NCBI GenBank assembly: GCA_022360595.1
Contig: JAKSCN010000182.1
Coordinates: 1-10,200 of the forward strand
Length of the DNA stretch: 10,200 nt
From: Chromatiales bacterium
GTDB lineage: Bacteria > Pseudomonadota > Gammaproteobacteria > Chromatiales > Chromatiaceae
Direction of reading: 5' to 3'
Shown: piece by piece, positions 8,877 through 10,200 of the stretch
Layout: the number at the start of each line of letters is the position of its first letter
How positions within the stretch are numbered: position 1 is the stretch's first letter
Made by a program: the position numbers and the translations under genes
Notes under the pieces: model-generated
What the model saw: only the letters and a program-made list of their open reading frames with translations
Told to the model about the DNA's origin: nothing
The model's database searches: none

Positions 8877-8892
8877 ATGCTAACATGCTGAT
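8877..8892 (+). repeat. Short imperfect tandem repeat ATGCTAAC / ATGCTGAT
   Basis: Two adjacent 8-base units (8877-8884 and 8885-8892) share ATGCT and the seventh base A. They immediately precede or overlap the candidate glgB extended -10 element. The repeat is short and could be chance. Confidence 0.3.
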
Positions 8893-8898
8893 ACACTG

Positions 8899-8934
8899 CA
8901 CGTGTAACAATTGGATGACTATCCACGTGTAAAA
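8899..8934. repeat. Two direct CACGTGTAA(C/A)A boxes, possible regulator sites
   Basis: CACGTGTAACA (8899-8909) recurs as CACGTGTAAAA (8924-8934), matching at ten of eleven bases with starts 25 bases apart. Each contains the palindromic core CACGTG, so each could bind a dimer. They lie between the glgC and glgB start codons, where a shared operator would be expected. A CAATTG palindrome (8908-8913) lies between them. Confidence 0.5.
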
Positions 8935-8967
8935 TATCGCCAATGTAGTCTTAGGTAACCTATATCA

Positions 8968-10200
8968 ATGCCAAAACTTGAAGAATCGTTGATCCGCATC
9001 ACGGAAGCGCGCCATCACAATCCATTTGAGGTTTTAGGCCGTCATACACTTGACCAGAAGACCTTCGTGCGCACCTTTCTGCCTAACGCCGCCACTGTGC
9101 GCATTGCCGATGTCGATGAACCACTGACGCGCATCTCGGATACCGACCTCTTTGAGTGGCGCGGCAAAGATGGCCAACTCCCCGAGCATTATCAACTTCA
9201 GATAACAGAACGCAGTGGACGTGTCGTTAGCCACTACGATCCTTACTCCTTTCCGCCGATGATCAGCGATTTTGACCTGCATCTGTTCGGCGAGGGCAAA
9301 CACTGGCACGCTTACAAGATGTTAGGTGCTCACCAGGTCGCTTGCGACAATATTCCGGGAGTACTCTTCGCTGTCTGGGCGCCCAACGCAGCGCGCGTCA
9401 GCGTCATTGGCGACTTCAACCAGTGGGATGGCCGCTGTCACCCCATGCGCAGCCGTGGTAGCTCGGGGGTCTGGGAGCTGTTTATTCCTGAGCTTGCCAG
9501 CGGTGCTCTGTACCGATTTGAGATTCGTAGTCAGAGCGGCGACATCCTGGTCAAGAGCGATCCCTACGGTCAGACCTTTGAGATGCGCCCCGGCAACGCC
9601 ACCCTTATCCCCTCCCACTCTCAATACCAGTGGCAGGATGACACTTGGGTGGAGCAGCGCCGCAAGGCCAACTGGCAGAAGCAACCGATGTCCATCTACG
9701 AGGTGCATCTGGGCTCCTGGCAGCGTGACGACCAGGGCAACTTTCTCAACTACCGGGAACTGGCCGACCGCCTGGCTGCTTATGTCAAAGAGCTGGGCTT
9801 TACCCACATTGAGCTGCTGCCGGTCACCGAGCACCCCTATGACGGCTCCTGGGGCTACCAGGCAACGGGCTACTTTGCGCCCACCAGCCGTTTCGGCAAC
9901 GCCGATGACTTTCGCTACTTTGTGGACCATCTGCACCAGAACGGCATCGGCATCATTCTCGACTGGGTGCCCGCCCACTTCCCCAAAGATGGCCATGCCC
10001 TGGCCCGATTTGATGGCACGGCGCTGTATGAGCACGAAGATCCCCGCCGGGGCGAACACCGCGACTGGGGAACCCTGATCTTCAACTATGGCCGCGCCGA
10101 AGTGCGTAACTTTCTTCTCTCCAGCGCGGTCTACTGGCTGGAGGAGTTCCATCTGGACGGTCTGCGGGTGGACGCGGTCGCCTCGATGCTCTATCTCGAC
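8968..10200 (+). CDS. glgB: 1,4-alpha-glucan branching enzyme (GH13), N-terminal part, cut by window edge
   Basis: This enzyme cuts alpha-1,4-glucan chains and reattaches them by alpha-1,6 links, creating glycogen branches. The open frame runs 411 codons from ATG 8968 to the right edge without a stop; the family is usually about 630-730 residues. An N1-type N-terminal module is present (ARHHNPFEVLGRH, 14-26). It is followed by a CBM48-type module with GVLFAVWAPNAARVSVIGDFNQWDG (131-155). The GH13 barrel begins near EVHLGSW (245-251), with ELLPVTEHPYDGSWGYQ (282-298) and the first conserved region DWVPAHF (332-338). The catalytic nucleophile is D402 in GLRVDAVASM; the acid/base glutamate lies beyond the edge. 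The ribosome site is weak (TTAGG about 12 bases upstream). It is divergent from glgC and probably co-regulated with it. Further glycogen genes may follow outside the window. Confidence 0.97.
   Translation, partial: MPKLEESLIRITEARHHNPFEVLGRHTLDQKTFVRTFLPNAATVRIADVDEPLTRISDTDLFEWRGKDGQLPEHYQLQITERSGRVVSHYDPYSFPPMISDFDLHLFGEGKHWHAYKMLGAHQVACDNIPGVLFAVWAPNAARVSVIGDFNQWDGRCHPMRSRGSSGVWELFIPELASGALYRFEIRSQSGDILVKSDPYGQTFEMRPGNATLIPSHSQYQWQDDTWVEQRRKANWQKQPMSIYEVHLGSWQRDDQGNFLNYRELADRLAAYVKELGFTHIELLPVTEHPYDGSWGYQATGYFAPTSRFGNADDFRYFVDHLHQNGIGIILDWVPAHFPKDGHALARFDGTALYEHEDPRRGEHRDWGTLIFNYGRAEVRNFLLSSAVYWLEEFHLDGLRVDAVASMLYLD

Larger units (their letters stand above)
8825..8967. promoter_or_regulatory. 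Divergent glgC / glgB regulatory region
   Basis: These 143 bases separate two head-to-head glycogen genes and must hold both promoters. On the glgC side GGAGG (8838-8834, minus strand) is a good ribosome binding site. On the plus strand TGATACACT (8889-8897) resembles an extended -10 for glgB, with four of six hexamer matches. No convincing sigma-70 promoter was found for glgC. The region also holds two CACGTGTAA boxes 25 bases apart, an 8-base tandem repeat (8877-8892), and an odd-centred palindrome TAGGTAACCTA (8952-8962) just before glgB. Shared control of both genes is likely, but the regulator cannot be named. Confidence 0.65.

Noticed and set aside
8825..8926. Upstream extension of glgC to 8926 (34 extra codons)
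   Set aside because: The added residues do not resemble GlgC. The GGAGG ribosome site fits ATG 8824, and the extension would cover most of the divergent regulatory region.
8911..8935. TTGGAT and TAAAAT upstream of glgB considered as a -35/-10 pair
   Set aside because: The spacer is only 13 bases, too short for a sigma-70 promoter, although TAAAAT alone is a good -10 match.
9322..10152. A 276-codon open frame on the minus strand, opposite glgB, and a 250-codon frame on the plus strand (9326-10078)
   Set aside because: Both overlap the strongly supported glgB frame, lack family motifs, and have the low-complexity look of shadow frames. The glgB translation holds clear catalytic motifs throughout.

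Overview
The window reads as chromosomal DNA from a gammaproteobacterium. The reasons are a true glutaminyl-tRNA synthetase, GluRS, GalU and GlgC sequences of the proteobacterial type, and an alanine tRNA beside the glutamate synthetase gene. Residue patterns in GlgC and GluRS look more like free-living or sulfur-oxidizing gammaproteobacteria than enterics, but that is an impression from memory and not a placement. Gene density is high: no gene-free stretch exceeds 150 bases, and nothing resembles an insertion sequence, phage, CRISPR array or toxin system.

Region 1 (1-3290, minus strand) is a translation block. Reading in the direction of transcription, a likely extended -10 promoter (near 3279-3287) precedes gltX (GluRS), followed after 19 bases by glnS (GlnRS). 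Next come a separate tRNA-type promoter (52-80) and the 5' half of a tRNA-Ala that runs off the left edge.

Region 2 (3387-8824, minus strand) is a sugar-nucleotide and alpha-glucan block, transcribed glgC -> GH57 family protein -> malQ -> galU. glgC and the GH57 gene overlap by 11 bases and malQ follows the GH57 gene after 25 bases, so these three look like one operon. galU lies 84 bases further on and may be cotranscribed or have its own weak promoter. A GC-rich hairpin follows galU.

Region 3 (8825-10200) is a 143-bp divergent regulatory region with a repeated CACGTG-containing motif, followed by glgB on the plus strand. glgB is cut by the right edge just after its catalytic nucleophile.

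Together, GlgC makes ADP-glucose from glucose-1-phosphate and ATP, and GlgB introduces alpha-1,6 branches into the growing glycogen. MalQ and the GH57 protein would rearrange or trim alpha-1,4-glucan chains. GalU diverts glucose-1-phosphate to UDP-glucose. Glycogen synthase (glgA), phosphorylase and a GH13 debranching enzyme are not in the window.

I found no clearly new system. The points most worth a second look are the GH57 protein of unassigned specificity inside a glycogen operon, the paired CACGTGTAA boxes between glgC and glgB, the loss of the E. coli-type fructose-1,6-bisphosphate lysine in GlgC, the tandem gltX-glnS pair, and a perfect palindrome inside the tRNA promoter spacer.
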